Source of the DNA: Trifolium pratense
Lineage: Eukaryota; Streptophyta; Magnoliopsida; Fabales; Fabaceae
Length of the DNA: 64,000 nucleotides
Direction of reading: 5' to 3'
NCBI RefSeq assembly: GCF_020283565.1
Contig: NC_060060.1
Span: 59,009,257 to 59,073,256 of the forward strand
Shown piece by piece: positions 1 to 10,899 of this stretch (within the stretch, counting starts at the first letter, position 1; the number at the start of each line of letters is the position of its first letter). The position numbers and the translations under genes were made by a program. Under the pieces are notes generated by a model. That model had not been told where the DNA came from and did no database searches. It saw only the letters and a program-made list of their open reading frames with translations.

Positions 1-59
1 CATAAGTTGAAATTTTGAACAAAAGGGAAACCATATTATTTTAATTTGGTTTAAGAGTG

Positions 60-232
60 ATCAAAGTATCACTAGTTCCTTGAAGTAAATAATGGTCTTA
101 GTACCATAATCCCTGAATGGTCTTAGTACCATATTGGAATGACCTCAGTGTCATTATATTGATTGATATTGTAGTATCATCAATACATGTGGTATTGTAG
201 TACCACATATGGTATCGTAGTACCGGTCATTC
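60..232. repeat. array of short imperfect palindromes, left part
   Basis: A run of about seven short hairpins, each with stems of 4-6 bp around a 6-8 base loop, spaced 20-35 bp apart. Examples are ATGGTcttagtACCAT (twice), AATGACctcagtGTCATT and GTGGTattgtagTACCAC. The stem sequence changes between units but stays self-complementary, while the loop keeps a tagt-like core. The array continues at 4660-4742, on the other side of the CACTA element. Its origin is unknown; it may be part of an old LTR. Confidence 0.5.
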
Positions 233-875
233 ATAGCACTAGTAGAAAAATGACATATTACATAAGCATTTTACATCTGCGGAACATATGTCAGATGTGA
301 AAAGCTATATGGAGTAGTCTTTTCATCTGGTTTCAATATCCACAGAAGTAAAAAATATATAGACAAAACTTTTTACATCTGGTTTCAATGTACCAGAAGC
401 ATAACTGGACGCGGTGGCAATCCTGTAATTATGGCGAAAATTATCTAAAATAAATATATATCTGGGCATATATATCCTCAGATGTAAAAAGTCAGGTTGA
501 GTAAAAAAAAAAAAAATTTTTGGAACCAAATAAGTAAATTAAGTGAAAACACTCTCTCGACAAACAGGTCTCTCCCTCAAGAACAAAAGCGAATCTCACA
601 ACGAACAAAACCCTCACCCTCACTCGGACGATCAATTCGAAACTCTCTCAATCGAAATCCCTCACTCGTCCTCTCGTCGTCTCTCACTCATCCTCTCTGG
701 AACCCAAACTTGATCGATCTGAGGACGACCCAGATAGAAATTGGATCCGATTATTGGATCTGAATCTGATGGTGTGCGATTGGATGAAATGGGTCACGCT
801 ATTCTTATTGTTATCGTTCTGGAATTTTGGTGCTAGGGTTATTGTGGATGTGAGGCTGCATATTCATAAACGACG

Positions 876-1052
876 ATGCAGCTTCACTTCTCGCCTAATA
901 TGAGAAGTATCACAATATCGAGCACAAACAATGGGTTTATTGACTTAATGAAGATCAAGGTCGCAGCTCGCCATACTTCCTATCGAACCCTTTTTCATAC
1001 CATTCTTATATTAGCTTTCTTATTTCCTTGTGTATTCATTCTCACTGCTCTT
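876..1052 (+). pseudogene. captured first exon of a GAUT13/14-like galacturonosyltransferase
   Basis: The 59 codons from ATG 876 encode MQLHFSPNMRSITISS, then a basic stretch (KIKVAARH) and a hydrophobic signal anchor (about residues 40-59). From memory this closely matches the cytosolic tail and membrane anchor of plant GAUT13/14-type glycosyltransferases, which act in Golgi pectin synthesis. The match stops exactly at a GT (CTT|GTACTT), so the exon 1/intron 1 boundary appears to have been captured with the exon. A short 'RLVK' piece near 1145-1157 may be a relic of a later exon, but this is weak. No catalytic domain follows, so no enzyme can be made. The region before it (500-875) is CT-rich and 5'-UTR-like and may be part of the captured piece. 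Confidence 0.7.
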
Positions 1053-3328
1053 GTACTTTTTACAATCTATCTTTCAACCCTTTTTTTATCTCATAATCAT
1101 GTAATCTATTTAGTTATGATTGATTGCTTTTTTGTTATCGTTAGGAGGCTGGTTAAGGTACCAATTGCTTATAAATTCATAGTATCATTCTGATTGCGTA
1201 TTAGGCTGAGCTGTTTGTTACTTGTCAAATTAATGATAGTGATTATCTTGTGCACATGGTATTAAAATTTTATTTTTTTATTATGAATTAGGATCTAAGT
1301 GTTATTGATTAAAATAAATGGAGTTAAAAGTTAGAGAGTCATTTAGCGTATCATATGAGTAACTTTGGCATCAAAAGAACTGTGTTGTGGTTTTCTTGGT
1401 CAGAAAGAATCAAGTTTGCCTAGTTTGGGTCTAGGGGTTCTGGTTATTGATCAGATTAATCTTGTTGATAATTAGATCTAGGGTTTTAAGTTACAGTTGC
1501 TGCCATGTTTGCATTGTGGCTATTATGAGTTAGTTGCCCGGGCTGGCTAATTGTCACGTGGTTTGCATTTTGCAATCGGTGCGTGTGATGTGATTGTGGC
1601 GGTGACCATTGCAACCTAGATGCTGAGGCTGTATCATGTGATGCGGTCTGCAATTTAATGCCTTGATTACATATGATAAAAGAATGGCTATAGTTGTGGG
1701 AGGGGCCAATAATATAGGCTTAACTTGCACTTTGAAATTATGTTTGTACTTAAATGGCTCAAGTACTCAAGTGGAGCTTGCAAATATTTATGATGTATAT
1801 GCATAGTTAAATAGGTAAGTGCATATTTTCACACAAAACAACGCCTTGGAAATGGACTTGCTTTTGCGAAATGCATATAACTTTGTCTTCCTGGGGATTG
1901 CTATGTTTTCTTAACTGCATTTTTGTGTGCCCTTCACAAATGGCAGGAATCACATGGAAGAACAGTGTCATCATTGAACATAACAGATGAAAAAGCTCCG
2001 AAATTATATCTCAAATATATGTGACTTTTGCGGGTAAACATATTTCTTGCATTCTTCCAAGTTCCTCTTTGCATTTTTGTGTATTGTGTTTATCCATTTC
2101 AGTTTGATCTTCTTCATGATTTGATTGATTCTTCATGTTTTTTATGATATTTGGTGTACCTGAAGAAAAGGGAAGTTCGGTTGGAACCTTAAATCGTACA
2201 TTATGCCGTATTAGTCATGAAGGTAGATCTTTTCGATTCATGACCCAATTGATGATTGAAAATGGTCCAGCAAGACAGAGGAAAAGGAGTTTCTGACTAG
2301 GTCTATTTTGATTAGAATTAGAAATTTAGAGTCCTTGTATGTAGAATGTCCAATTTTTTTATAGTGTTGTTTGGATCAATAATTTCACTAACTTAGTTTC
2401 TGACTAATTTCACTAATTTGTTTCTTATGCTGCAGCTTCACATTGAGTAGAGTATTGTGCTCCCCAAAAAAAAAAAACTGCAGCTATTTAGGAGCGAGGT
2501 CAGGTTTCTCTCTTATTTGACATTGTACGTTGTTTAGTTTAAGTTTTGGTAAGTTGCTATATAGGAGCTCTTAGGTCTTGCAAACTGTCTTGATTTTGAT
2601 GACAATATTAGCGATGCAATTTAGGAAAGGGATGTATAGTATGGTGCTATTGTACATATGTGATTTGAATTTAGTAAGTATTAGGCTTTGGCATTTTAGT
2701 GTGGTGAACTATCTTGATTTAGGAAGGGATCTAGGTATGTGTGAAGTTATTATATGGTGAATTGTTTTGATATTAATTTTGGATGTTGAATGGTACATAT
2801 TAGTATTGTTAACATTACTATTTGCCTTAATTCAAATGTAGTGTCATGTTCTTCATTTTTAATTTTGGATGTTGTTTGTTGTGAAATTATGTTTATATAT
2901 GCATGTTATATATAGTCTTGCTGGCCTGTGGGTTATATATGCATGTTATGTTCTTTCATGTGTACAGCGGGCATTGGCAATTAATAATTATGTGTCCTAA
3001 GAACAATGTAATAGTTTGCCTTTGTTCATTACACCATAAGATACCTGAAGCAGTGAAGAATCTTTTTACAAAGTAAGTTATTATTTTATTTAGTTTGCCT
3101 TTGTTCATCCGCTTATTGTTTATTAAAACATTGTTGATTTTTAAATTTTTTTAGTGCTTTTAAAGTTCATCAATTAGCAACTTTTGATAATAGAAAGAAG
3201 ACTACATGAATTTTTCCCAAAGTAAGTGTGGTGTAAATTTTAATATTTATTTACGTTCATAACACATGATTGATTTTTATTTCTTTTTGCATATATATAT
3301 GTATTAACTAAATGTCATTTATATGTAG

Positions 3329-4091
3329 ACAAGGGTACAGCCTAACGGCAATGGCTGTGGATATTATGTAATGAAGAATATGATTGACATTGTCTCTGCT
3401 AGTATTACAAATAATTGGATGGAGATATTATATTTTTCTTTATCGACATTGGAGTTGAACCTTTAATTTGACATGTTATTATAGAATCTGATGCACTTAG
3501 CTAAGGTTGTATTTTTCTATGTAATGAATTTGTGGGTCTGGAATAGTAGCTGGGTGTGTTTTTTCCTGGTGTGTGCTGGTGGCTGTTTGCTTCTGCTGGT
3601 TTTGGTCACATTTTTTTCCTAATTAGGAGGCACTGTTTTGCTTTTTTGCTGTTTGCTGCTATTATGGTGTTGTGGTTTCTAGGATAGACGTTTGGTTGCT
3701 ATTCTGCCTTGCTTTCTTGTGGCTGTTATCTTGTATATTATAAGTACTCCTTGTACTTAATTTCTAATAAATTTTGCCTTTTTCAAAAAAATTTGTTAAG
3801 CTCTCTGTTGTTCATAAAAGAGCTCTAAATCATGAGACTCAAAGTTTAGTGCATTTAGCTAAGTAGTTAATTACTTTATGTGCCATGTTGAGCTTAGTAC
3901 TTAGTTTGAATTAAGTGGGCGAATTAAGTTGTAATAAGTGGCTGAATTAAGTTATTTACATATTGTAGGTGTTCAATGATCCCACGGCATTAACAGAGGA
4001 TGAGCTGTATGATTTGCGAGACCGCTGGGCAACTTGTTTTCTTGACCTATATAATCCTAAGGTAGATTATGATGCTGATGAGAAAGATTAG
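3329..4091 (+). pseudogene. C-terminal remnant of a CACTA-borne Ulp1-like (C48) cysteine protease
   Basis: Two exon-like pieces are visible. After a splice-like AG at 3328 come about 33 codons with QPNGNGCGYYVMKNM, matching the region around the catalytic cysteine (GxxCGYY) of Ulp1/C48 proteases found in plant transposons. A second piece (3969-4091) begins after AG, reads VFNDPTALTEDELYDLRDRW and ends at TAG 4091, matching the usual C-terminus of these proteins. About 540 bp between them looks like intron plus inserted material. The catalytic His/Asp part upstream was not found, so the enzyme is incomplete. Such proteases are common passengers of plant CACTA and Mutator elements. Confidence 0.65.
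3540..3791 (+). mobile_element. possible 5'-truncated LINE (L1-type) 3' end
   Basis: A T/G-rich stretch (repeated gctgtttgct, gctggt) ends in ttctaataaattttgcctttttcaaaaaaa, which has the look of a plant L1 3'-UTR and tail. It lies between the two protease exon pieces. No coding domain and no convincing target duplication were found. Confidence 0.3.
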
Positions 4092-4658
4092 GAGCTAGCT
4101 AGCTAGGTTTGTGTGAAGTTACAATGGATTAGTATTAATTATGATGTTTTGATTTGTATTTTGGATCGATTAGTATTAATTACGACGATGTTTTGATTTG
4201 TATTTTGGATGTTCAATGGTTGTATTTTAACGACATTATTACTATATGTTGAATGTTGAATTTGGTTATGGATGTTGAATTTTTAGTATCATGTTCTTGA
4301 TTCAAGTTAATTATGTTAGATTTGCTGGCATTGTGGGTTAGTTTTTTGTAATTAAAAAAAAAAAAGATTTAAAATATTAAAAAAAAAACGCAGGTTTTTT
4401 TTTAAAAAAAATTAAATAAAGTTAAGATTTCACATCTGGTGGACTTGGTCAGATGTAAAAGGTCCAATTTAATTTAATAAAAATAATTGATAAATGGTCA
4501 GTACGAGAACAGAGGTAAAAAGTGTTGATTTTACATCTAAAGAGGGTCAGATGTAAAACGTGTATACTTACTAAGTCTCGTGCGCCTACATCTGAAATTG
4601 TTCAGATGTAAAAAGTGGTTTTCGCCAGATGTAAAAAAGCTTTTTTCTACTAGTGTAG

Positions 4659-5240
4659 ATTGATGTCATAACATCAATTTGAGTGGTACTGAATCATAGA
4701 TTGATGTCGTAGCATCAATTCGAGTGGTATTGTAGTACCATTCAAGAAGGTGTATTCTTTGACCGATTTCTACCGTGGAGTAGCATATCGGTATACAGTT
4801 GTAACTGGACTGTTTTATCATGGGGACGGCGTGGTTGATAGTCTGCTTGCACAATTTTGGGCAGTACCACGAAACGTCTTAAAGAGAGCGATCTAGTCCG
4901 CGACTCAATCCAGTAAACTCTTCGGTGGCTAAAAATTATTTTTTAAACGGTTTTTTAAATCCGAAAACAACAGACTTAGGCTTGAGCATCGGTCGGTTTC
5001 AGGCCAAAAATCATCAAATTGGTAAAACTGCAACTACTGAATTTGGGCCTAATCTCGACCGTCTACATCTTCGGTTTGTTAGGGCATCAGGTAACATGGG
5101 TGACGGGTGAAACGGGTTGGTTGTTACATATTAGAGTGAAACTTTGTTGCTACATCTAATACTCCATTGATCCAAAAATTCTTATTTTTCAAATAGTTTA
5201 ATACATCGTACACAAGACAACAAATGATAGAAGAACTAAA
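4659..5240. other. non-coding stretch after the CACTA element
   Basis: Contains the right part of the hairpin array (4660-4742, e.g. TTGATGtcgtagCATCAA) and then about 450 bp of unrecognised sequence. I see no gene. Confidence 0.5.
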
Positions 5241-5319
5241 TAAACAACAAAGATAGTGAGATTTATGACAAATATTGACAGATTATACACTATATGCAGG
5301 AATGAGACCACCATCACAA

Positions 5320-5606
5320 GCCTAGTATAGACTGCTTAATTCCATGCACTACTACTATTACAATCACTGCTGAAATTTTGTGTTGAATACTCAAATTGGT
5401 TGATAAGTCTTTGATCAACAATCTTAAGTAATTGCTTGTCATCCATATCTAATACAAATTTGTTCATGCTTAATCCTTCTTTGAACATTTCATCAGTTGG
5501 TTTTTTGGCTACGAACATCTCTAGAAGTAGGATTCCAAAAACTGTACACATCAGGCATCAGCACTAGTTGAAACCTTTCCCACCTAGACCATATTCTGAA
5601 ACATGT
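5320..5606 (-). pseudogene. LRR receptor kinase copy 1: last-exon fragment
   Basis: This matches the second exon of the intact kinase at 18647-19065 (FGILLLEMFVAKKPTDEMF, kinase subdomains IX-X). The 5' border still has the tttcag acceptor seen in copy 3. It is dead: extra bases near the acceptor break the reading frame around VSEYGLGGK, and about 150 bp are missing between NSSSA and the final residues, removing subdomain XI and shifting the end onto a premature TAA. No first exon (ectodomain, membrane segment, N-lobe) is present upstream on the minus strand; a MITE and a peptide exon lie there instead. Confidence 0.85.
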
Positions 5607-5626
5607 CATACAAATATTAGATATCT

Positions 5627-6010
5627 AGGTAAATTCTAATACGGACCACTTCATCAAGTGGTTCATGGTGGACCAGTCATGAATAACATTATAACGAATA
5701 CGAATTTTACAAAATCCACCGTTGGATTGAAAGTTTATATCATATAGATCATCCATACAAAAATTTAGAAAAATTGAAAATCATTTGATATGTTATTGAG
5801 ACACATCAAGATTAACGGTTTATTAAATAACGTAAATCTTGATGGGTCTCAATAACATATCAAATGATTTTCAAAAAATTTTAAAAAATTTATGGATGAT
5901 CTATACGATATAAACTTTCAATCCAACAGTAAATTTCATAAAATTCATATTCGGTAGATCACTTGTCCACGGTGGACCACTTGTGAAGGTGGTGCACCGT
6001 AGCATTAGCC
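5627..6010. mobile_element. Mutator-like MITE, 384 bp
   Basis: The element is largely one long inverted repeat; its outer ends resemble each other as AGGTAAATTCTAATACGGAC and, on the other strand, GGCTAATGCTACGGTGCACC. It is flanked by a perfect 9-bp duplication TAGATATCT (5618-5626, 6011-6019), the size used by Mutator-type elements. Kinase copies 2 and 3 have the same intron with a single TAGATATCT (9990-9998, 19088-19096) and no insert, so the empty site is visible in this window. No coding capacity. Confidence 0.92.
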
Positions 6011-6153
6011 TAGATATCTATATATTAAATACATGCATTTGTACTTATTCTAATAATACAAATATGGGATAGATCATTGATGATTTCTATACATATGATC
6101 TCTTTTTTCTTGTTTCAATATTAAAACCATGATCACTTGGCTCATGCATGCAG

Positions 6154-6296
6154 GTCAAAAGCTTTTCCAAGGTGGTTTATATGATCCTAATCCTCCACAG
6201 ACTCGACTTCCTAATCCTCCAGCCCCTGGAACTTCTCATCCTTATCCAAAACCTCGTGGTAGTGGAGGATATGTACCAGAACCATATGCTCCATAA
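6154..6296 (+). pseudogene. second exon of a small secreted-peptide gene (orphan exon, unit 1)
   Basis: After a perfect acceptor (catgcag) a 46-codon open exon begins QKLFQGGLYDPN, continues Pro/Gly-rich, ends EPYAP and stops at TAA 6294-6296. Acceptor, phase and the KLFQ start match exon 2 of the complete gene at 30103-30518, where this exon follows a signal-peptide exon. No signal-peptide exon was found upstream: the kinase intron and the MITE lie there. I read it as an orphan exon left by the rearrangement that built unit 1. The downstream 300 bp match those after the unit 2 copy (10750-10883). The function of the family is not known to me. Confidence 0.65.
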
Positions 6297-6469
6297 TCTG
6301 GAGATTCACCAGGAGACCAGATAATTATTAATTAGTTAGCTTTTTCGAGGGGATACTGGATCGATCGAGGTGTTAATCAGTACTACTTACTATATAGCTT
6401 TTCTAATAATTAAGGAGTTATACAAATCATTTGTATCTTATTAATTTGGTATTAATGTACTATTAAAAT

Positions 6470-8480
6470 GATATCGCATTTTCAATCCCGATGCAATGTT
6501 ATGTCTCATGGCCAAAACTGCTTGTAATTAAGTTTATTCACTAGAAATCATAATATAGTTACTATTTTTTAAAGCCTTGATCATGAAGAGTATTACATTA
6601 TTAACCAGAAAATCAATAGTTGTAAGGCACTGTTAGCAAAATTATAAAAGTAGAATGAGATGAGACCTAGTGAAAAAAAAGAAGGATAACTCTAACCTTC
6701 TATCTTCTAACAACTTAGCTCGTTTCCTTTCTCTTGCTCTGCATAATGAGGTTTGTGAGTGAGTTGATTCTGTGTTTGAAATGACAAAATTAAAGTATCA
6801 TGGCCAAAAGGGGAATTCATGATGAGTAAATGTCTGTGTGAGTGATCAACATGATTGAGATTACATGCTTCGGTTTTGTGTATAAGAAATTTGTTATGCC
6901 CTATAAGCAGGCACAATTGATATAAGTCTGCATAAATATGATTATGATCAGTTGTATGTGTTACTGATTTCCATGTCCAAGTTGGGTTCAAATGATACAG
7001 ACTGAACCTAACTCTACCTCAAAACCATGATTCAAAGGGGAGGATTGTCCAATCCTATATAAACTCTCACACCGGATTCATGACTTCCGATGTGGGACTC
7101 CAAGTTGGGTTCATGAAGCCCAACTTGCACATGGAAATCGGAAACAGTATGCTAGATCTTACCACTTATGCGACAGAGTTATATTTATTGAGTTATATAT
7201 CTAGTTGGCTGAAGCATGGTTATTGAACCGTAAATATCTACTTGTAAATGTGTTAAGTACTCCTCAGTAGTCAGTGCTATCTTTTCCAATTGGGGTTGGA
7301 CATGAGGGATTGCCCTATTTGTTATTGTTGGATGCTCTTGGCTGTTTTTGGAAAGCATGATATCTGTCAATGTTTTCGACTACAAACTTATTGTGAAATC
7401 TGATTAAGGTATGTCTCACATCATCACCTATTAAGATATGTCTTATTCTAGACCTCTTACCCAACTCAATCATATACTGACTTGAGTGCAGAGTGTTTGC
7501 AGGTACGCCCTAGCATCGGGCATCATCTCCTCCGTGGATTCCAGCCGAACACAACCGTTCATGGAGTATTTCTTTCACCATCATTTGAGCTTCTTTATCT
7601 TCCTTGATAATACCTGATTTATGATCAGAACATTTTGCATTGACAAAAGCTCTTCATATTGTAACTTACCTGTGATATAATTCATACTTTTATTTTTCAA
7701 AGAGTGTAAGTTCAAATGCATATTTCTCGTATCTTAGCTTTTTTCCTTTTTTGCAGTGGAGCCTCATCACAGATTTAGAAGTTTCTGCACTGGCATGATT
7801 AGACATTGTTGCATCTTATGAGCTAGCTTGCTCTCTGTCACATGATAAGAATAAGAACAGGCGATGACATTCTCTATCTTTTTTCTCAAGTTTGAAAAAT
7901 CACCCTATATTATTCTTTACTTATCAGTGTGCTCCTTTAGTATACAATATCTTCTGCATAATTATGCAGAAATCATACTTAAATATCAAACTTGTGTGAA
8001 TAGGTAGTTGTCTTTAAATTGTGGGATAATTCTACCTAAAATTAGGCTAAGAGCTATAAAATATCAAACTTGTAAATCTAAGTGAGAATAAGTTGTACAA
8101 CAAATCTTATGACCAAATTGTAAGCGAAACTCAAAATGACAATGCAGTGATGCATGTACCAAATTGTGTAAAACGGCTCAAATTCAGAATGCGGTAATTT
8201 TCAAAAGAAAATAGATTTAGTTAGACCACTATAACTTAGATTGGATCCCGGAGAACCAAATTCATGAATTTAGGTGTCATATATACTGCCAATGCTTTAG
8301 CTAGAAGTAGTTATAACTTATAAGTATTTATAACAAGTTTGTCAAAAAAAATAGTTAGTTACATTTACTTCCTAGCTATTTTCAGATAAGGTAGTTAATT
8401 AGTTAGAAGTTTTCAGTTAAGGTAGTTTATTAGTTAGAAGTAGTTATAACTAGTTAGTTACATTTCCTTCTTATCTATCT
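6470..8480. other. non-coding part of duplication unit 1
   Basis: Much of this (about 6470-7560) is repeated at about 11280-12170 in unit 2, and 8330-8570 at 12890-13150. No convincing reading frame runs through both copies. It contains an inserted inverted-repeat element at 6965-7140 that unit 2 lacks. Confidence 0.6.
6965..7140. mobile_element. MITE-like insertion with terminal inverted repeats
   Basis: The two ends read TGATTTCCATGTCCAAGTTG and, on the opposite strand, CGATTTCCATGTGCAAGTTG. The stretch is absent from the matching place in unit 2 (near 11740), so it is an insertion. The target duplication is unclear, and I cannot assign a superfamily. Confidence 0.55.
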
Positions 8481-8488
8481 CTTCTTAC

Positions 8489-8496
8489 TATAAATA
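8489..8496 (+). promoter_or_regulatory. TATA box of acidic repeat gene, unit 1
   Basis: TATAAATA, 90 bp before ATG 8586. The same box at the same distance is conserved in unit 2 (13064-13071, ATG 13161). Confidence 0.6.
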
Positions 8497-8585
8497 TTCC
8501 ATCTCTGTGCACATTCAATATAGTTTCTTGATATTAACTAAAGATTACAGAAAATCATAATTTTCTTCTTAATTTGTGTGGCCTA

Positions 8586-9129
8586 ATGGAGGAGGGTGAT
8601 AAGAAGGAGGCAGCAAAGATGATCAGTTCCACTGCTACTGATCAGAAAGAGGGTGGTGGCGGCGATGTTGATGTAGCAATGAATGAGGGTGGTGGTGGCG
8701 ATGATGTATCAATGAATGAGGGTGGTAGTGGCGATGATGTAGCAACGAATGAGGGTGGTGGCTGCGATGATGTAGCAACGAATGAGGGTGGTGGCAGCGA
8801 TGATGTATCAATGAATGAGGGTGGTGGCAGCGATGATGTAGCAACAAATGAGGGTGGTGGCGGCAATGAAGATGTATCAATGAATGGGGGGGTACTAGTA
8901 TCGATTCTTCATCCTCAAAAGCATTAAAGAAAAGAAAATCAAAGGAACCTGAAATCACTTCTGATTCTGAAACCACTTCTGATTCTGAAACTTCTCCCAA
9001 GAAAATAAAAAGAACTTCTAAGGCATGTAATCGTCAAACTGTTTCAATAGTTGCTACGAGCGGTTCAGTATCAAAGGTTGTCCTTCGTACACCAAATGTT
9101 CCCTCCCCGCGCAAGGTACAAACATGTTA
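8586..9129 (+). pseudogene. acidic repeat protein with nuclear-type C-terminus, unit 1 (frameshifted)
   Basis: From ATG 8586 the frame reads MEEGDKKEAAKM and then about seven copies of an 11-residue unit such as DDVATNEGGGC, from a 33-bp minisatellite. One base is missing in a G-run near 8887 compared with unit 2, so this frame stops at 8927. The rest (SSSS, KKRKSK, SDSETTSDSET, PKKIKR, ending VPSPRK) continues in another frame to about 9115. The KKRKSK and PKKIKR clusters look like nuclear localisation signals. CGCAAG|GTACAA near 9117 could be a splice donor, so this may be exon 1 of a longer gene; no later exon was recognised. I cannot name the family. The first in-frame ATG with a TATA box 90 bp upstream was taken as start. 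Confidence 0.6.
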
Positions 9130-9500
9130 AAGATCCAAATATGATAAGTCTCTAAGTTTGAATTCACGGCACAAAGTAACTGACTTTAGGTATCATACTC
9201 AAATGTGATAAGCTTTTTAATCCAAACCTAATCCTACAGTTTTAGATTGGTAACATATTTAAGGGATAATATGTTTAGCAGGGTGCTGAGTACTTGAATT
9301 ATATGTTTTTGTATCTTAAATAGTGCTTCATTTCTTTTTTTATCAGTAAGTTATTAGCATGTCATTCAGCATTCTCAACCCTGGCAAAAAAATTTGTTTG
9401 TCACTTTAAATACATTTCATAACTATTTTGAGATTCCTATTCATATATAAATTTTTATTTTATGGAAGCACATGAGATTTATGACAAATATTGACAGATT
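9130..9500. other. spacer between units 1 and 2
   Basis: Matches 18240-18610 between unit 2 and the intact kinase, with a few small indels. No gene seen. The start of the next kinase copy marks the unit border. Confidence 0.6.
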
Positions 9501-9529
9501 ATATGCTATGCGCAGGAATGAAACCAACA

Positions 9530-10710
9530 TCACAAGCCTAGTATAGACTGCTTAATTCCATGCAATTTTGATAAGGCTTCTCGCATTGTCCACCGATCTT
9601 TAGGATGATATGATACACATGACAATCCAATTCTCATTGAAGCAGCTATACACTCCTCAGCTTTGTGCATCCAATCTGGAATACCGTCACTGTAACTGTT
9701 GTTGACAGACGCACTACTACTATTACAATCACTGCTGAAATTTTGTGTAGAATACTCAAATTGGTTGATAAGTCTTTGGTCAACAACCTTAAGTAAATTT
9801 TGTGTTGAATACTCAAATTTATTCATGCTTAATCCTTTTTTGAACATTTCATCAGTTGGATTCGAAAACTGTACACATCACCACTAGTCGAAGCATACGT
9901 CTAATGAAAAAAAGCTGCTCTATTTTCATTGGCCAGTCCAAGTGGGTTTTCCCACCTAGACCATATTCTGAAACATCTCACACAAATATTAGATATCTAT
10001 ATATTACATGCATACATACATATATATATAGCCATGCATAAATAAAAGGTCAAACAAAGTACAACCAAAGTTGAAAAAACTCATTAGTAAGTTACCTGGG
10101 GCGATATAGCCGATCGATCCCTTCAATTCTAGAGTGCTGCTATGTTTCTCTGATGGATTCTGAGAGAAAAACCTTGCCAATCCGAAATCTGCCACATGTG
10201 CAACCATATCTTCATCTATTAGGACATTGGCAGGTTTCAGATCACAATGGACTATTGGTGGATCACAGTCATTGTGCAAGTAGTCCATGGCAGATGCAAC
10301 ATCAATGGCAATGTTTAACCTTTGCTACATGGTTAGCGAAGATCCCAACTCAAGATCTTCGGGGTATAAACTCATCTCCAAATTACCATTAGGCATGAAT
10401 TGCATAACAAGGGCCTTAAAATCATCCCCCTTGTAATCAGTACTGGAGCAAGAAGTGATCACCTTGACCAGATTCCGATGCCGAACATTTTTCAAAGTTT
10501 CACAGTCTGCATTAAAACTCTGAGAGGCTTTGCTTTGTTGCAGGTCTGGAATTTCAGCAGACAATATATTTTTGTACATCGATAGACTTTCCAGTTTCTT
10601 GAGTGTTCCTAATTCTAATGGCAACTCCCTGGTGAAATATATTTTTGTACCTTAGGAATGCTTCCATTTAGCTGATTGTTAGCAACACAGAACTGTTGTA
10701 GAATGCCTGA
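9530..10710 (-). pseudogene. LRR receptor kinase copy 2: internally deleted
   Basis: The last exon (about 9530-9970) keeps the kinase C-lobe end, including WMHKAEECIAASMRIGLSC and the terminal KQSILGL, but has lost the MFVAKKPT region and carries a short duplicated FEYSTQN segment. The first exon fragment (10104-10710) keeps VRHRNLVKVITSCSS, the catalytic loop VHCDLKPANVL and ADFGLARFF. Toward its N-terminal side it jumps from LRR text (LSAEIPD) straight to kinase text (LQQSKASQSF): about 927 bp are missing compared with copy 3, removing eight LRRs, the membrane segment and the ATP-binding loop. Further upstream LRR sequence is broken and stops near 10710. It cannot make a working receptor. 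Confidence 0.88.
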
Positions 10711-10749
10711 AATAAATCATTCACTTCCAATTATATGTGGCGCATGCAG

Positions 10750-10883
10750 GTCGAAAGCTTTTCCAAGGTGGTTTATTATATGATCCTCATTCTCCACAGA
10801 CTCGAGACAGTGTTCCTGGTGATTTTCCTGGGGGTTACAACTTCCCTAGTGGTTCTGGAGCATATACACATTCACCACCATGA
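10750..10883 (+). pseudogene. second exon of a small secreted-peptide gene (orphan exon, unit 2)
   Basis: Acceptor gcatgcag, then in phase RKLFQGGLLYDPHSPQTRD, a Gly/Pro/Ser-rich stretch and a stop TGA 10881-10883 (44 codons). It is close to the unit 1 exon and keeps the RKLFQ start of the complete gene at 30103-30518. No signal-peptide exon is present upstream; broken LRR sequence lies there. A second, out-of-frame Pro/Tyr-rich stretch after the stop (10884-10910) suggests the unit 2 copy was shortened by a frame change relative to unit 1. Confidence 0.6.
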
Positions 10884-10899
10884 TCCTTATGCTCCATAA

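Larger units (their letters stand above)
237..4655 (+). mobile_element. CACTA (En/Spm) DNA transposon, non-autonomous, with captured gene pieces
   Basis: The left end reads CACTAGTAGAAAAA and the right end is its exact reverse complement, a 14-bp terminal inverted repeat with the diagnostic CACTA start. The 3-bp target duplication is tag (234-236 and 4656-4658). The subterminal regions (about 270-495 and 4430-4640) carry repeated copies of a TTTTTACATCTGA-like motif in both orientations, as expected for transposase-binding sites in this superfamily. No TNPA/TNPD-type transposase is visible. The interior holds a fragment resembling the start of a GAUT gene (876-1052) and a degraded end of a Ulp1-like protease (3329-4091). 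It therefore looks non-autonomous, possibly mobilised in trans. Confidence 0.9.

Noticed and set aside
60..232. CRISPR-like look of regularly spaced short palindromes
   Set aside because: Plant nuclear DNA, stems vary, no constant direct repeat and no cas genes.
497..763. 88-codon frame before the GAUT fragment
   Set aside because: Low-complexity, CT-rich sequence like a 5' UTR; starts next to an A-run; no domain.
8635..9000. His/Pro/Ser-rich open frames antisense to the acidic repeat gene (also at 13210-13422)
   Set aside because: A 33-bp repeat without stops keeps all frames open; both genes share this by repetition, and nothing else supports an antisense gene.
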